Assembly: GCF_002220365.1 (NCBI RefSeq) | Contig: NZ_MTHB01000046.1 | Location: 1-64,000 of the forward strand | Direction of reading: 5' to 3' | From: Caballeronia sordidicola | Lineage (GTDB): Bacteria; Pseudomonadota; Gammaproteobacteria; Burkholderiales; Burkholderiaceae | Length of the DNA stretch: 64,000 nucleotides | Shown: in pieces, positions 35,885 through 45,176 of the stretch | Position numbering within the stretch: position 1 is the stretch's first letter | How the letters are laid out: every line of letters begins with the position of its first letter | Translations under genes and position numbers: made by a program | The notes under the pieces: generated by a model | What the model was told of the DNA's origin: nothing | Databases searched by the model: none | The model's input: the letters and a program-made list of their open reading frames with translations, nothing else

Positions 35885-35926
35885 GAAAACGAAAAAGCCA
35901 GGGACGCCCCTGGCTTTTTCGTTTTC
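35885..35926. terminator. Bidirectional Rho-independent terminator, 19-bp perfect stem
   Basis: The stem 35885-35903 (A-rich 5' half, then GCCAGGG) pairs perfectly with 35908-35926 (CCCTGGC followed by TTTTTCGTTTTC) across a 4-nt loop. A-tract and T-tract symmetry lets it work for the small + strand genes and the minus-strand AraC gene. Confidence 0.93.
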
Positions 35927-35957
35927 GGCTGCTTCAATGCGGCACATCGAACCTGGA

Positions 35958-36959
35958 TCACGCGCCAGCAGTTTCGCGCCATTTGCGGGTGTCGCGTAAC
36001 GGCGGCGCACCAAACAGGCGGCTGTACTCGCGGCTGAATTGCGATGCGCTCTCATAACCCACGCGGTGCGCCGCTGTCGCTGCGTCGGTCATGTCGATCA
36101 GCATCAGGCGGCGCGCTTCCTGAAGCCGCAACTGCTTCTGGTATTGCAGTGGGCTCATCGCCGTGACGGCCTTGAAATGATGGTGCAACGAGGAGACGCT
36201 CATATGCACGTCGCGGGCGATCGACTCCACGCGTAACGGCTGGTCGAAGTGCTGGCGCAACATCATGATCGCCTTCGCAATGCGCTGTGTCTGGCTGTCC
36301 TGCAGCGCGATCTGACGCAAGCGCGCCCCGGGCCCGTTCATCAACAACCGATACAGGATCTCGCGCTTGACCAGCGGCGCGAGAATCGGAATGTCCTCGG
36401 GTGTATCGAGCAGGCGCAGCAAGCGCAATACCGCGTCGAGCATGGACGTGCCGAGCCGGTTGACATAGAGGCCGCGCGAGGCGTCCGCGGGCGTCGACGG
36501 CGGCAGGCTTTCATCGCCGATCAATTTGGTGATTTCCTCCACGTCGAGGTCAAGTCGCATGCCGAGATACGGTGTGTCCTCGGTCGCGCCGGTCACCTGC
36601 CCCATTACCGGCAAATCCACCGATGAAACCAGATAGTGCATGGGGTCGTACACATACAGTTCGTCGCCTACCATGATCCGCTTCGAGCCTTGTGCGATCA
36701 CGCCAAGCGCCGGCGTCTGGATGCCATGGCTTGGGCCGCAGCAATGCACGACACGGTGCAGGAACAAACCGTGCACCGCCGTCTGGCACGTGCCGGTGGT
36801 ATCTGCCGTGAACCGGTCCAATAACGCGACAAGATCCAGCCGGGCGTGATCGAGGCCCGGATCAAATGGCGTTGATGCACTGCCGGCGCCGCCGTTGACA
36901 GCGTGGTCAGCGTGATTCGATGGGTCGATGGCGGAATCCGCCGTCTCATTCAGGGCCAT
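35958..36959 (-). CDS. AraC-family regulator with AraC_N domain
   Basis: 333 residues from the ATG at 36959; a GTG at 37064 would add 35 residues, and neither start has a clear ribosome site. The N-terminal cupin-like AraC_N domain contains GVIAQGSKRIMVGDELYVYD and HYLVSSVDLPVMGQV. The C-terminal double helix-turn-helix contains LRVESIARDVHMSVSSLHHH and GYESASQFSREYSRLFG. It is divergent from an aldo/keto reductase, like YqhC-type regulators that control carbonyl-detoxifying reductases. Confidence 0.9.
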   Translation of the reverse strand: MALNETADSAIDPSNHADHAVNGGAGSASTPFDPGLDHARLDLVALLDRFTADTTGTCQTAVHGLFLHRVVHCCGPSHGIQTPALGVIAQGSKRIMVGDELYVYDPMHYLVSSVDLPVMGQVTGATEDTPYLGMRLDLDVEEITKLIGDESLPPSTPADASRGLYVNRLGTSMLDAVLRLLRLLDTPEDIPILAPLVKREILYRLLMNGPGARLRQIALQDSQTQRIAKAIMMLRQHFDQPLRVESIARDVHMSVSSLHHHFKAVTAMSPLQYQKQLRLQEARRLMLIDMTDAATAAHRVGYESASQFSREYSRLFGAPPLRDTRKWRETAGA

Positions 36960-37231
36960 GATTCGCAGATAGTGAGTTTGCGCGGCTGCTGCCCGGAAAC
37001 GGCCACAGTCTTGCAAGGATGGAGGAGGATTGCCGTCAGTCAGATGCCGATCGCGATCAATCACGATGAATCACGCACTGCCGGCGAATGGCACTCAGCT
37101 TACTCGCGCCTGCGCGTTTTCGCCCAGCGCTACGCGCGGCCTTTGCAGGATCGGGCAAGGATCTGACAGGATCAGGCTAGCCGGGCACGGCGGCACAGGC
37201 AGATACTGCTTCATCGCGGCGTTGCTGAAAC

Positions 37232-37249
37232 ACCGAACGGGCGTTCGGT
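37232..37249. promoter_or_regulatory. 18-bp palindrome in front of the aldo/keto reductase
   Basis: ACCGAACG-GG-CGTTCGGT: perfect 8-bp arms, 73 bp upstream of the reductase ATG in the gap it shares with the AraC gene. AraC proteins usually bind direct repeats, so a dimeric repressor is also possible. Confidence 0.5.
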
Positions 37250-37322
37250 CGTTGCGCCGTGAAGCGGTCAACGGTGAACTCTTCAGCCCGCTAGTTCAAG
37301 GACGAAATCTAAGGAACCCAGC

Positions 37323-38369
37323 ATGCGTAACAGAAAATTCGGCAATACCGGCTTGTTCGTTTCGGAATTATGCCTCGGCACCATGACCTTCGGCGAGGGC
37401 GGCATCTGGACCAATATTGGCGGCCTGCAACAGGCGGATGCGGACAAACTCGTCGGCCGCGCACTGGATGCGGGCATCAACTTCATCGATACCGCCGACA
37501 TCTACGCCGACGGCGCGTCGGAGATCATGACCGGCCAGGCGCTCAAGAACCTGAAAGTGCCTCGCGAAAACGTGGTGGTGGCCAGCAAGATCCACGGCGA
37601 AACCGGCACTAAAGGCGTCAATTCCCGTGGCGCGTCGCGCTACCACATCATTGACGGCGTGAAAGCGAGCTTGAAACGCCTGCAACTCGATCACATCGAT
37701 TTGTATCAGCTACATGGCTTCGATACCGCCACGCCAATCGAAGAAGCGCTGCGCGCACTCGACAACCTCGTGCAGCACGGCCATGTCAGGTATATCGGTG
37801 TATCGAACTGGGCGGCGTGGCAGATCGCCAAGGCGCTTGGGATTTCGGAGCGCCTCGGCCTCGCGCGTTTCGAGTCGCTACAGGCGTATTACACGATTGC
37901 CGGGCGCGACCTCGAACGTGAAATCGTGCCGATGCTGCAGAGCGAAAACCTCGGCCTGATGGTCTGGAGTCCGCTCGCGGGCGGTTTGCTGAGCGGCAAA
38001 TACAAGCGCGACGGCACTTCAACGGAGCCGGGCCGGCGCACCAATTTCTCGTTTCCGCCGGTGAACATGGATCGCGCGTTTGACTGCATCGACGCCATGA
38101 CCCAGATGGCCGAATCCAAGGGCGTGACCGTGGCGCAAATCGCGCTGGCGTGGCTGCTGCATCAGAAGGCGGTGACGAGCGTGATTATCGGGGCGAAGCG
38201 GGTCGGGCAACTCGACGACAACATCGCGGCAACCCAAGTGAAGCTGAACGACGACGAACTCGCCGCACTCGATGAAGTCAGCCAGCTCGCCCAGGAATAT
38301 CCGGGCTGGATGTTCGCACGCCAAGGTGAGTATCGCTTGAATCAGCTGCGGGAATCGAGCGGCGGCTAG
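37323..38369 (+). CDS. Aldo/keto reductase
   Basis: A 348-residue AKR. The catalytic tetrad is visible as NFIDTADIYADG (Asp and Tyr), NVVVASKIHGE (Lys) and IDLYQLHGFD (His). The cofactor end is VTSVIIGAKRVGQLDDNI. It reduces aldehydes or ketones with NADPH; the substrate is unknown. The divergent AraC_N regulator suggests induction by a reactive carbonyl. The stop codon TAG lies in a 13-bp unit present three times (38364-38402). Confidence 0.92.
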   Translation: MRNRKFGNTGLFVSELCLGTMTFGEGGIWTNIGGLQQADADKLVGRALDAGINFIDTADIYADGASEIMTGQALKNLKVPRENVVVASKIHGETGTKGVNSRGASRYHIIDGVKASLKRLQLDHIDLYQLHGFDTATPIEEALRALDNLVQHGHVRYIGVSNWAAWQIAKALGISERLGLARFESLQAYYTIAGRDLEREIVPMLQSENLGLMVWSPLAGGLLSGKYKRDGTSTEPGRRTNFSFPPVNMDRAFDCIDAMTQMAESKGVTVAQIALAWLLHQKAVTSVIIGAKRVGQLDDNIAATQVKLNDDELAALDEVSQLAQEYPGWMFARQGEYRLNQLRESSGG

Positions 38370-38402
38370 TCAGTCCGGCTAGTCAGCTCGGCTAGTCGGT
38401 TG
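38364..38402 (+). repeat. 13-bp x3 tandem repeat carrying the stop codon in all three frames
   Basis: Units are GGCTAGTCAGTCC, GGCTAGTCAGCTC and GGCTAGTCGGTTG. TAG occurs at 38367 (the real stop), 38380 and 38393; a 13-nt period moves each by one frame. It lies in the 50-bp gap before the convergent GNAT gene. Confidence 0.9.
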
Positions 38403-38419
38403 CTCGGTGACCCGGTTAG

Positions 38420-38935
38420 CTAAGCAATGGGGTCGAACGGCAAGGTCATGAGTACGGCCTCCTGATACTTGCCGTCTATTTTCAACGAACGCGGTTCACG
38501 CGCGTACTCAACGAATCCGACCGAGCGATACAGCCTCTGCGCCGCTTCGTTATGCGGCGCAACCGTCAGTTGGACCTCTTCCACCACGGTACGTGCGTGG
38601 CTCAGAACGGCTTGCACGAGAGCCAGCGCCATTCCCGTCCCGCGAGCGGCCGGGCGCACGTACATGCCCATCAGCACGCCCTTGTGCCGCAGTTTCGCGC
38701 CTTGCGGCACCAACAGGCCGGCGACGCCAGCCAGCTCGCTTTCGTCGCTCAAAAACCCACCGAATACCGCAGCAGTAACGATCCGTTGTTCGAACAACGC
38801 GAGCGGCTGTTCAGCTTCGTCTTCCCACGCCGACCCAAATCCATCGGGATGTCGGGCAAGACCTTCAAGCCTGATATCGCGATAGGCACCGGCGTCGGCG
38901 GCAGTAAGACGGCGGATGGTGAATGGCATGGGCAT
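38420..38935 (-). CDS. GNAT-family N-acetyltransferase
   Basis: 171 residues from the ATG at 38935 (38929 is also possible; the frame open to 39022 has no better start). MPFTIRRLTAADAGAYRDIR opens the fold. The acetyl-CoA loop is MYVRPAARGTGMALALVQAV, and the last motif is HNEAAQRLYRSVGFVEYARE. The substrate is unknown. It is convergent with the aldo/keto reductase. Confidence 0.88.
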   Translation of the reverse strand: MPMPFTIRRLTAADAGAYRDIRLEGLARHPDGFGSAWEDEAEQPLALFEQRIVTAAVFGGFLSDESELAGVAGLLVPQGAKLRHKGVLMGMYVRPAARGTGMALALVQAVLSHARTVVEEVQLTVAPHNEAAQRLYRSVGFVEYAREPRSLKIDGKYQEAVLMTLPFDPIA

Positions 38936-39038
38936 GAGCGTGGGTACCTTGAGCGACGTGCAGTGATTGCTGGCGTGAAAGCGCCAGTTTCGCACGCCCG
39001 ACGTGCCGGCTCCAAACCGCAATGCCCAGGTTTCACGA

Positions 39039-39905
39039 CTAGATGATCGGCTTGCCGCCCGTCACCGCAATGGTCGCGCCGGAGATATAACTCGCTTCAT
39101 CCGACGCGAGCATCACATACGCCGCCGCCAGTTCGGCCGGCTGCCCGGGGCGTTTCATCGGCACTTGCGAGCCGAAGGTCCTGACCTGTTCGGGTTTCAT
39201 CGTCGATGGAATCAGCGGGGTCCAGATCGGCCCCGGCGCCACCCCGTTTGCGCGAATGCCCTTCTCCGCCAGCAACTGCGCGAGGCCGCCCGTGAAGTTC
39301 TGGATGGCGCCTTTCGTGCTCGCGTACGCGATCAGTCCGGGATTCGGGCTGTCCGCGTTCACCGACGTCGTGTTGACGATCGCGCTGCCCGGTTTCATGT
39401 ACGGCACGGCGGCCTTCGTGATCCGGAAAATCGCGCCGATGTTCGTCGAAAAGGTCTTGTCCCACTCTTCGTCGCTGATGTCCTCGAGGCTGTCGTAGAC
39501 CATCTGGTAGGCGGCATTGTTGACGAGCACATCGACGCGCCCGAATAACTCGACCGTCTTGGCGACCAGTTCGCGGCAAAACGCGCGGTCGGTGATATCA
39601 CCTGGCAGCAGCAGCGTTTTCCGGCCCGCTTCCTCGACCCAGCGGGCAGTTTCCTTCGCGTCCTCGTGCTCGTTCAGGTAGGCAATCGCGACGTCCGCGC
39701 CTTCCCGGGCGAACGCAATCGCCACCGCGCGGCCAATGCCGCTGTCCGCGCCGGTGATCAATGCGATTTTGCCGGCAAGCTTGCCCGAGCCCTTATAGGT
39801 TTTCTCGCCGTGATCGGGCGGTGGATTCATTGGCGCGCTTTGGCCGGGTTGCCGGTCTTGCTGCTGGTCAGAGAACGGTGGTTTGGGGTAGGAAATCTGG
39901 GCCAT
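39039..39905 (-). CDS. SDR-family oxidoreductase (YghA/general-stress-protein-39 type)
   Basis: 288 residues; the start at 39905 has AGGGAG upstream. A Gln/Pro-rich N-terminal extension (PPFSDQQQDRQPGQSAP) typical of this subgroup precedes the Rossmann motif ALITGADSGIGRAVA. The catalytic pair is in YASTKGA (Y-xxx-K), with the Ser in NTTSVNA. The final region SYISGATIAVTGGKPII is also typical. It is NAD(P)-dependent with unknown substrate and is often stress-induced in relatives. It is divergent from pobA. Confidence 0.9.
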   Translation of the reverse strand: MAQISYPKPPFSDQQQDRQPGQSAPMNPPPDHGEKTYKGSGKLAGKIALITGADSGIGRAVAIAFAREGADVAIAYLNEHEDAKETARWVEEAGRKTLLLPGDITDRAFCRELVAKTVELFGRVDVLVNNAAYQMVYDSLEDISDEEWDKTFSTNIGAIFRITKAAVPYMKPGSAIVNTTSVNADSPNPGLIAYASTKGAIQNFTGGLAQLLAEKGIRANGVAPGPIWTPLIPSTMKPEQVRTFGSQVPMKRPGQPAELAAAYVMLASDEASYISGATIAVTGGKPII

Positions 39906-39998
39906 GTGCGGTCTCCCTGAAAACTGTGATGGAAGACCGGGTTTCAGCAAGCAGCGGACCCAGATCTATGGAGTGGCCGAGTTCGGCTGTTGACGCTT

Positions 39999-40032
39999 GT
40001 TGGTTGATGGTGGCCGTTGGTTGATGGTGGCC
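39999..40032. repeat. 17-bp exact tandem duplication
   Basis: GTTGGTTGATGGTGGCC occurs twice head to tail (39999-40015 and 40016-40032) in the SDR/pobA gap. It is probably slippage; a regulatory role is possible but unsupported. Confidence 0.9.
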
Positions 40033-40144
40033 TTAAGGCGGTTCTACCAATGGCATCCAACAGGCATGACTGCGTTCGTTGGTCGGACGATCTCGCTTAA
40101 AGACCGAAAGGTGGGCGAGACCTTTATCCCCATTCCAGATATAG

Positions 40145-41440
<1,296 letters not shown>

Positions 41441-41482
41441 TGCCCAAGCAGCTGAGCGATGGTGGCCAGGTTCGCGGTGCGA

Positions 41483-43831
41483 TTAAAGGACCGCCACCAC
41501 TCGGATATCACCTTCGATAGACGGCACGACCTGCCCGCCCACGCGCCGAAAGGTTATAGACACGGTCTTGTCGCCAACCCGCAGTTCACCAATCTCGAGC
41601 CAGTCGATACCATCCGGCAACTGCGGCCGGTCGATCCGCACTTCCTGGCGCTCGGCGTCGATCGTGACCCCTAGACATGCCTCGAGGATCATGAACGGTG
41701 ATCCGGCCGCCCAGGCTTGCGGTAAGCACGCAACCGGATAGCCGATCGGCCGCTCGCCACGTTGCCGGGTGAAGCCGCAGAACAACTCGGGCAGACGCAT
41801 ATCGAAAGTAACGGCCGCTTCGAACAGTGCCTGCAACAGGCGCACTGCACCGCCGCGGTCTCCGTAGCGTGCAAGTCCGCGGGCGCACATGGCGCTATCG
41901 TGCGGCCACACGGAGCCGTTGTGGTACGACATGGGATTGAAGCGTGGCTGGCCCGCTGCCAGCGTGCGAACGCCCCAGCCGGTGTTGAACAAGGTCGACT
42001 CGAGCTGACGCGCGACTGCTTCACCGCGGCCGCGCTCGACCAGGTCAAAGGCCAGCAAGTGTCCCGCATTCGACGCCAACACCTTGCACAGTTCGCCCTT
42101 ACCGTCGAGCGCGATACCGTAGAACTCCGACTCGGGCATCCAGAACATTGTCTCCACGCATTCGCGAATCTTTTGCGCGCGCTGCTCGAAGTCCGATGCT
42201 TGCTCCGGCGCGTTGCGTTGCCTCGCGAAGCGGGCCATGGTGGCAAACGCGGTGGATGCATAAGCCTGGACTTCAACCAGCGAGATCGGTCCGACCGGGA
42301 AACTGCCGTCGGCGTGAAACACGGAGTCGCCGCTGTCTTTCCAGCCCTGGTTGGCGAGCCCCGCTTCCGTGGCGCGCTGATAGCTCAACAAGCCGAATTC
42401 GTTCTTGTCGCAATGACGTGCGATCCATTGCGCGGCCAGTTGCAGGGAAGGCCACAATTCGTCGATCAGTGCCGTGTCGCCCGTTCGCTCGGCATATGCG
42501 CCGGCCAGCGCGACGAACAGCGGCGTGCTGTCGACCCCGCCGTAGTACATCGCAAACGGCACTTCCCCCGTAGCGGCCATTTCGCTATTGCGGGTCTCGT
42601 GCATGATCTTGCCCACTTCAGCGTCGCGAAATGCGGAGTCCTCGCGCGCTTGATGCGCCGCGAGAAAACGCAGTACGCCACGCGCAAGCGACGGATCAAT
42701 CCACAACATCTGCAGCGAAGTAATGATGGCGTCGCGGCCGAAAGCCGTGGAAAACCACGGAATGCCCGCGTACGGATACGGTCCCGTTTCGAGATCAGTC
42801 GTCAGCAAACCGAGATCGGCGAGCGAACGATCGATCCATTCGCTAAACAACGGGTTGCTCGAGCGCACGCGCGCTACCGAACGACGCCGCTCGCGCATGC
42901 GCCGATGGGCATCGACAAGTGCCTCGCGAATCGCCGGCCGCCCCGATTCCGGCGCACATTCGGCGCCTTCCTCGGCGATCTTCTTGCTCTCCGCACTGGC
43001 GTCGCTCAATGCATGCGTGACGGCCGTGATCGACAAGTAGATCGACATGGCCGTTTCCGACTGGATCCGCAGTACGTAATCCGCACGATTCACCGAGAGC
43101 GAGTGCGGCGCGGGCGAAAACTGGATGCGAGCGGTCCGCTCGACTTCATCCAGACCCGTATAGCGCAATACGACTTCGCCATCTTCGATGCACGGCTCGC
43201 GCATTGACCCGCGTTTCTTGCGTGTGGACCCGCGCACCTCGAACATGTCGTGGAAGTCGGCGGCGAAGTTGATCGAAAGCGGCACGGTGGCCGGTTCCGT
43301 GCCGTAGTTGGTCAACACAATGGCTTCGTGCAGCACGTGCCGCGACAACACCCGGCGGCGCTCGACGTGGATCACGCCCTCGGGCGTGGTCGCCCCGCCG
43401 ATGAGCGGCAGCGGCCGGTTGGTCAGATGCGCGGTAAAGACGGCGTTGTCGCTCGACACGCTGCCAGACAGGAGCGACGGCGAGCGTCCGCCGAAAGTCA
43501 GGCGCAGCTGCGACAACACTCGGGTGTCGTTCACGAAAAGACCGTCGTCATTGCCGCGTATGTCGCCATTCGCGTCGTTGACCACGAAGGTATTGCCGGC
43601 CTTGAGCACGAACTGGCGCTCGTTCGCGTAGCTCGTATGCTCGGTTGCGATAAACGCGCCGTCCGTGTTCGCGGCGGGCGTCGACGGAGGAACCTCGCGA
43701 ACGCCGGCCGTACTGCGGATCGGGTCGGGCATGTCGTCATGAGCGAGGCCATGGGCAGGGTCGCGAGCGATATCACGGGCCTGTCGGTCGCTTAGCGCCT
43801 GCTTTGCTTGCTGTTGTTCCTTCGTTTCCAT
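41483..43831 (-). CDS. Glycogen-debranching-type amylo-alpha-1,6-glucosidase
   Basis: 783 residues; AGGAAGG precedes the ATG at 43831. After a disordered leader, the N-terminal debranching domain reads FVLKAGNTFVVNDANGDIRG and LFVNDTRVLSQLRLTFGG. The catalytic (alpha/alpha)6 part contains PYPYAGIPWFSTAFGRDAII and NPMSYHNGSVWPHDSAMCAR, both typical of this GH family. Predicted role: cleavage of alpha-1,6 or related glucan/oligosaccharide branches. No other glycogen genes are adjacent, so a role in trehalose/oligosaccharide stress metabolism is as plausible. Confidence 0.9.
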   Translation of the reverse strand: METKEQQQAKQALSDRQARDIARDPAHGLAHDDMPDPIRSTAGVREVPPSTPAANTDGAFIATEHTSYANERQFVLKAGNTFVVNDANGDIRGNDDGLFVNDTRVLSQLRLTFGGRSPSLLSGSVSSDNAVFTAHLTNRPLPLIGGATTPEGVIHVERRRVLSRHVLHEAIVLTNYGTEPATVPLSINFAADFHDMFEVRGSTRKKRGSMREPCIEDGEVVLRYTGLDEVERTARIQFSPAPHSLSVNRADYVLRIQSETAMSIYLSITAVTHALSDASAESKKIAEEGAECAPESGRPAIREALVDAHRRMRERRRSVARVRSSNPLFSEWIDRSLADLGLLTTDLETGPYPYAGIPWFSTAFGRDAIITSLQMLWIDPSLARGVLRFLAAHQAREDSAFRDAEVGKIMHETRNSEMAATGEVPFAMYYGGVDSTPLFVALAGAYAERTGDTALIDELWPSLQLAAQWIARHCDKNEFGLLSYQRATEAGLANQGWKDSGDSVFHADGSFPVGPISLVEVQAYASTAFATMARFARQRNAPEQASDFEQRAQKIRECVETMFWMPESEFYGIALDGKGELCKVLASNAGHLLAFDLVERGRGEAVARQLESTLFNTGWGVRTLAAGQPRFNPMSYHNGSVWPHDSAMCARGLARYGDRGGAVRLLQALFEAAVTFDMRLPELFCGFTRQRGERPIGYPVACLPQAWAAGSPFMILEACLGVTIDAERQEVRIDRPQLPDGIDWLEIGELRVGDKTVSITFRRVGGQVVPSIEGDIRVVAVL

Positions 43832-43984
43832 TACACCTTCCTGAAAGAGTTGCCTGGACACCCGGCCGATTGTACGGCCAGAGCCTGCGAATCAATTTTT
43901 GCGGTCCGGAGGCAAGCGCACCGCGGACCCGCTATCATCGACCGTTTTTCGACCGACGCTCATCTAACCGGTTCTCCTCGCCGC

Positions 43985-44806
43985 ATGTCTTTTCCGCACA
44001 TCGACTTACTGTATTCAGCATCCGGCCTGGCCGTCGGCTTCCTCGTGGGCCTGACCGGCGTAGGCGGCGGCTCCCTGATGACCCCGCTGCTGGTGCTCCT
44101 GTTCGGCATCCACCCGGCCACCGCGGTCGGCACGGATCTGCTCTACGCGGCCGCGACCAAGGCAACCGGCACGCTGGTCCACGGCATCAAGGGGTCCGTG
44201 GACTGGCGTATCACCGGACGGCTTGCGGCGGGCAGCATCCCTGCGGCGGCAATCACCCTGGTCCTGCTCAACCGGTACGGTTTGAACACACCCGCCGCCG
44301 CCCGGGTGATCCAGCTCGTGCTGGGCTCCGCGCTGCTTGTTACCGCTGTCTCGCTCGTGTTCCGCCCACAGCTCGCGCGACTGGCCTACAAGACCGGGAT
44401 GGCCCGTGAGGCAAGCGGAAAACCAGGCGCGGCAGCGAGCCGTGACAGCCGCACAGTGGCCTGGACCGTGCTCACCGGCGCAATCCTGGGCGTGCTCGTC
44501 TCAATCACCTCAGTTGGCGCGGGCGCCATTGGCGTGACCGTGCTGTTGCTCCTGTACCCGCGTTTGCCGACTGCGCGAATAGTCGGGTCGGATATAGCGC
44601 ACGCGGTTCCGCTTACGCTGCTTGCGGGGACCGGCCACTGGCTGCTCGGTTCCGTCAACTGGGACCTTCTGGTGTCCCTGCTCGTGGGTTCGTTGCCAGG
44701 GATCGTGCTGGGCAGCATGCTTTCCACCCGGGCGCCGGAGGTGCTGCTGCGCAACGTGCTGGCCGCCACGCTGGTGATAGTCGGCGTGAAACTGGTACTC
44801 AGTTGA
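43985..44806 (+). CDS. TSUP (TauE/SafE) family membrane exporter
   Basis: 273 residues from the ATG at 43985; the frame open to 43808 overlaps the divergent gene and is not used. Two repeat motifs define the family: GFLVGLTGVGGGSLMTPLLV in the first half and SITSVGAGAIGVTVLLLLYP in the second. About eight helices. Members move sulfite, sulfoacetate or other anions; the substrate is not known here. Confidence 0.88.
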   Translation: MSFPHIDLLYSASGLAVGFLVGLTGVGGGSLMTPLLVLLFGIHPATAVGTDLLYAAATKATGTLVHGIKGSVDWRITGRLAAGSIPAAAITLVLLNRYGLNTPAAARVIQLVLGSALLVTAVSLVFRPQLARLAYKTGMAREASGKPGAAASRDSRTVAWTVLTGAILGVLVSITSVGAGAIGVTVLLLLYPRLPTARIVGSDIAHAVPLTLLAGTGHWLLGSVNWDLLVSLLVGSLPGIVLGSMLSTRAPEVLLRNVLAATLVIVGVKLVLS

Positions 44807-45176
44807 TTCTCGGACAGTTCGAACGATAGTAGTCGCCCAGCGTGACGCTTTCCAGTCGATCGAACGGCATACGACGTCAGGGCACACCTGTATTTGAGCC
44901 CATAGGCCGTTCGGTCAGCTATCGGGAACTACGCGTTTCCGGCCAAGATCCAGGTAGACGAAGGGCCTGAAGCAACGCACTGGCGCGCGTCGCCATAGGA
45001 GATCGGGTAGCACTCGTGTTCGGGTATTGCTCTGATTCGCGGGTTTCGTTCAATGCTTTAAGTCACCGGTTTGGTTCAAAATAGTCAGCCGCAAGATTTA
45101 AGACACATTGTTGAGTCAAATTATTTAGTTACATCAATAAGCACATTGATGAACCGCCAGACATCCAGGAGCTGCG
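44807..45176. other. 370-bp gene-free stretch before the phosphatase gene
   Basis: The last 130 bp are AT-rich (TTGAGTCAAATTATTTAGTTAC) with two near-copies of CACATTGATG/CACATTGTTG. No Pho box pair was recognised. It probably contains the promoter of the gene at 45177; AGGAG lies 6 nt before its ATG. Confidence 0.55.

Noticed and set aside
41762-43207. A 481-codon + strand frame opposite the debranching enzyme
   Set aside because: Antisense shadow with biased Arg/His composition and no motif; the minus-strand enzyme is complete.
44930-45170. Pho box upstream of the AcpA-like phosphatase
   Set aside because: No pair of CTGTCAT-like heptamers at 11-bp spacing was found; the region is merely AT-rich.
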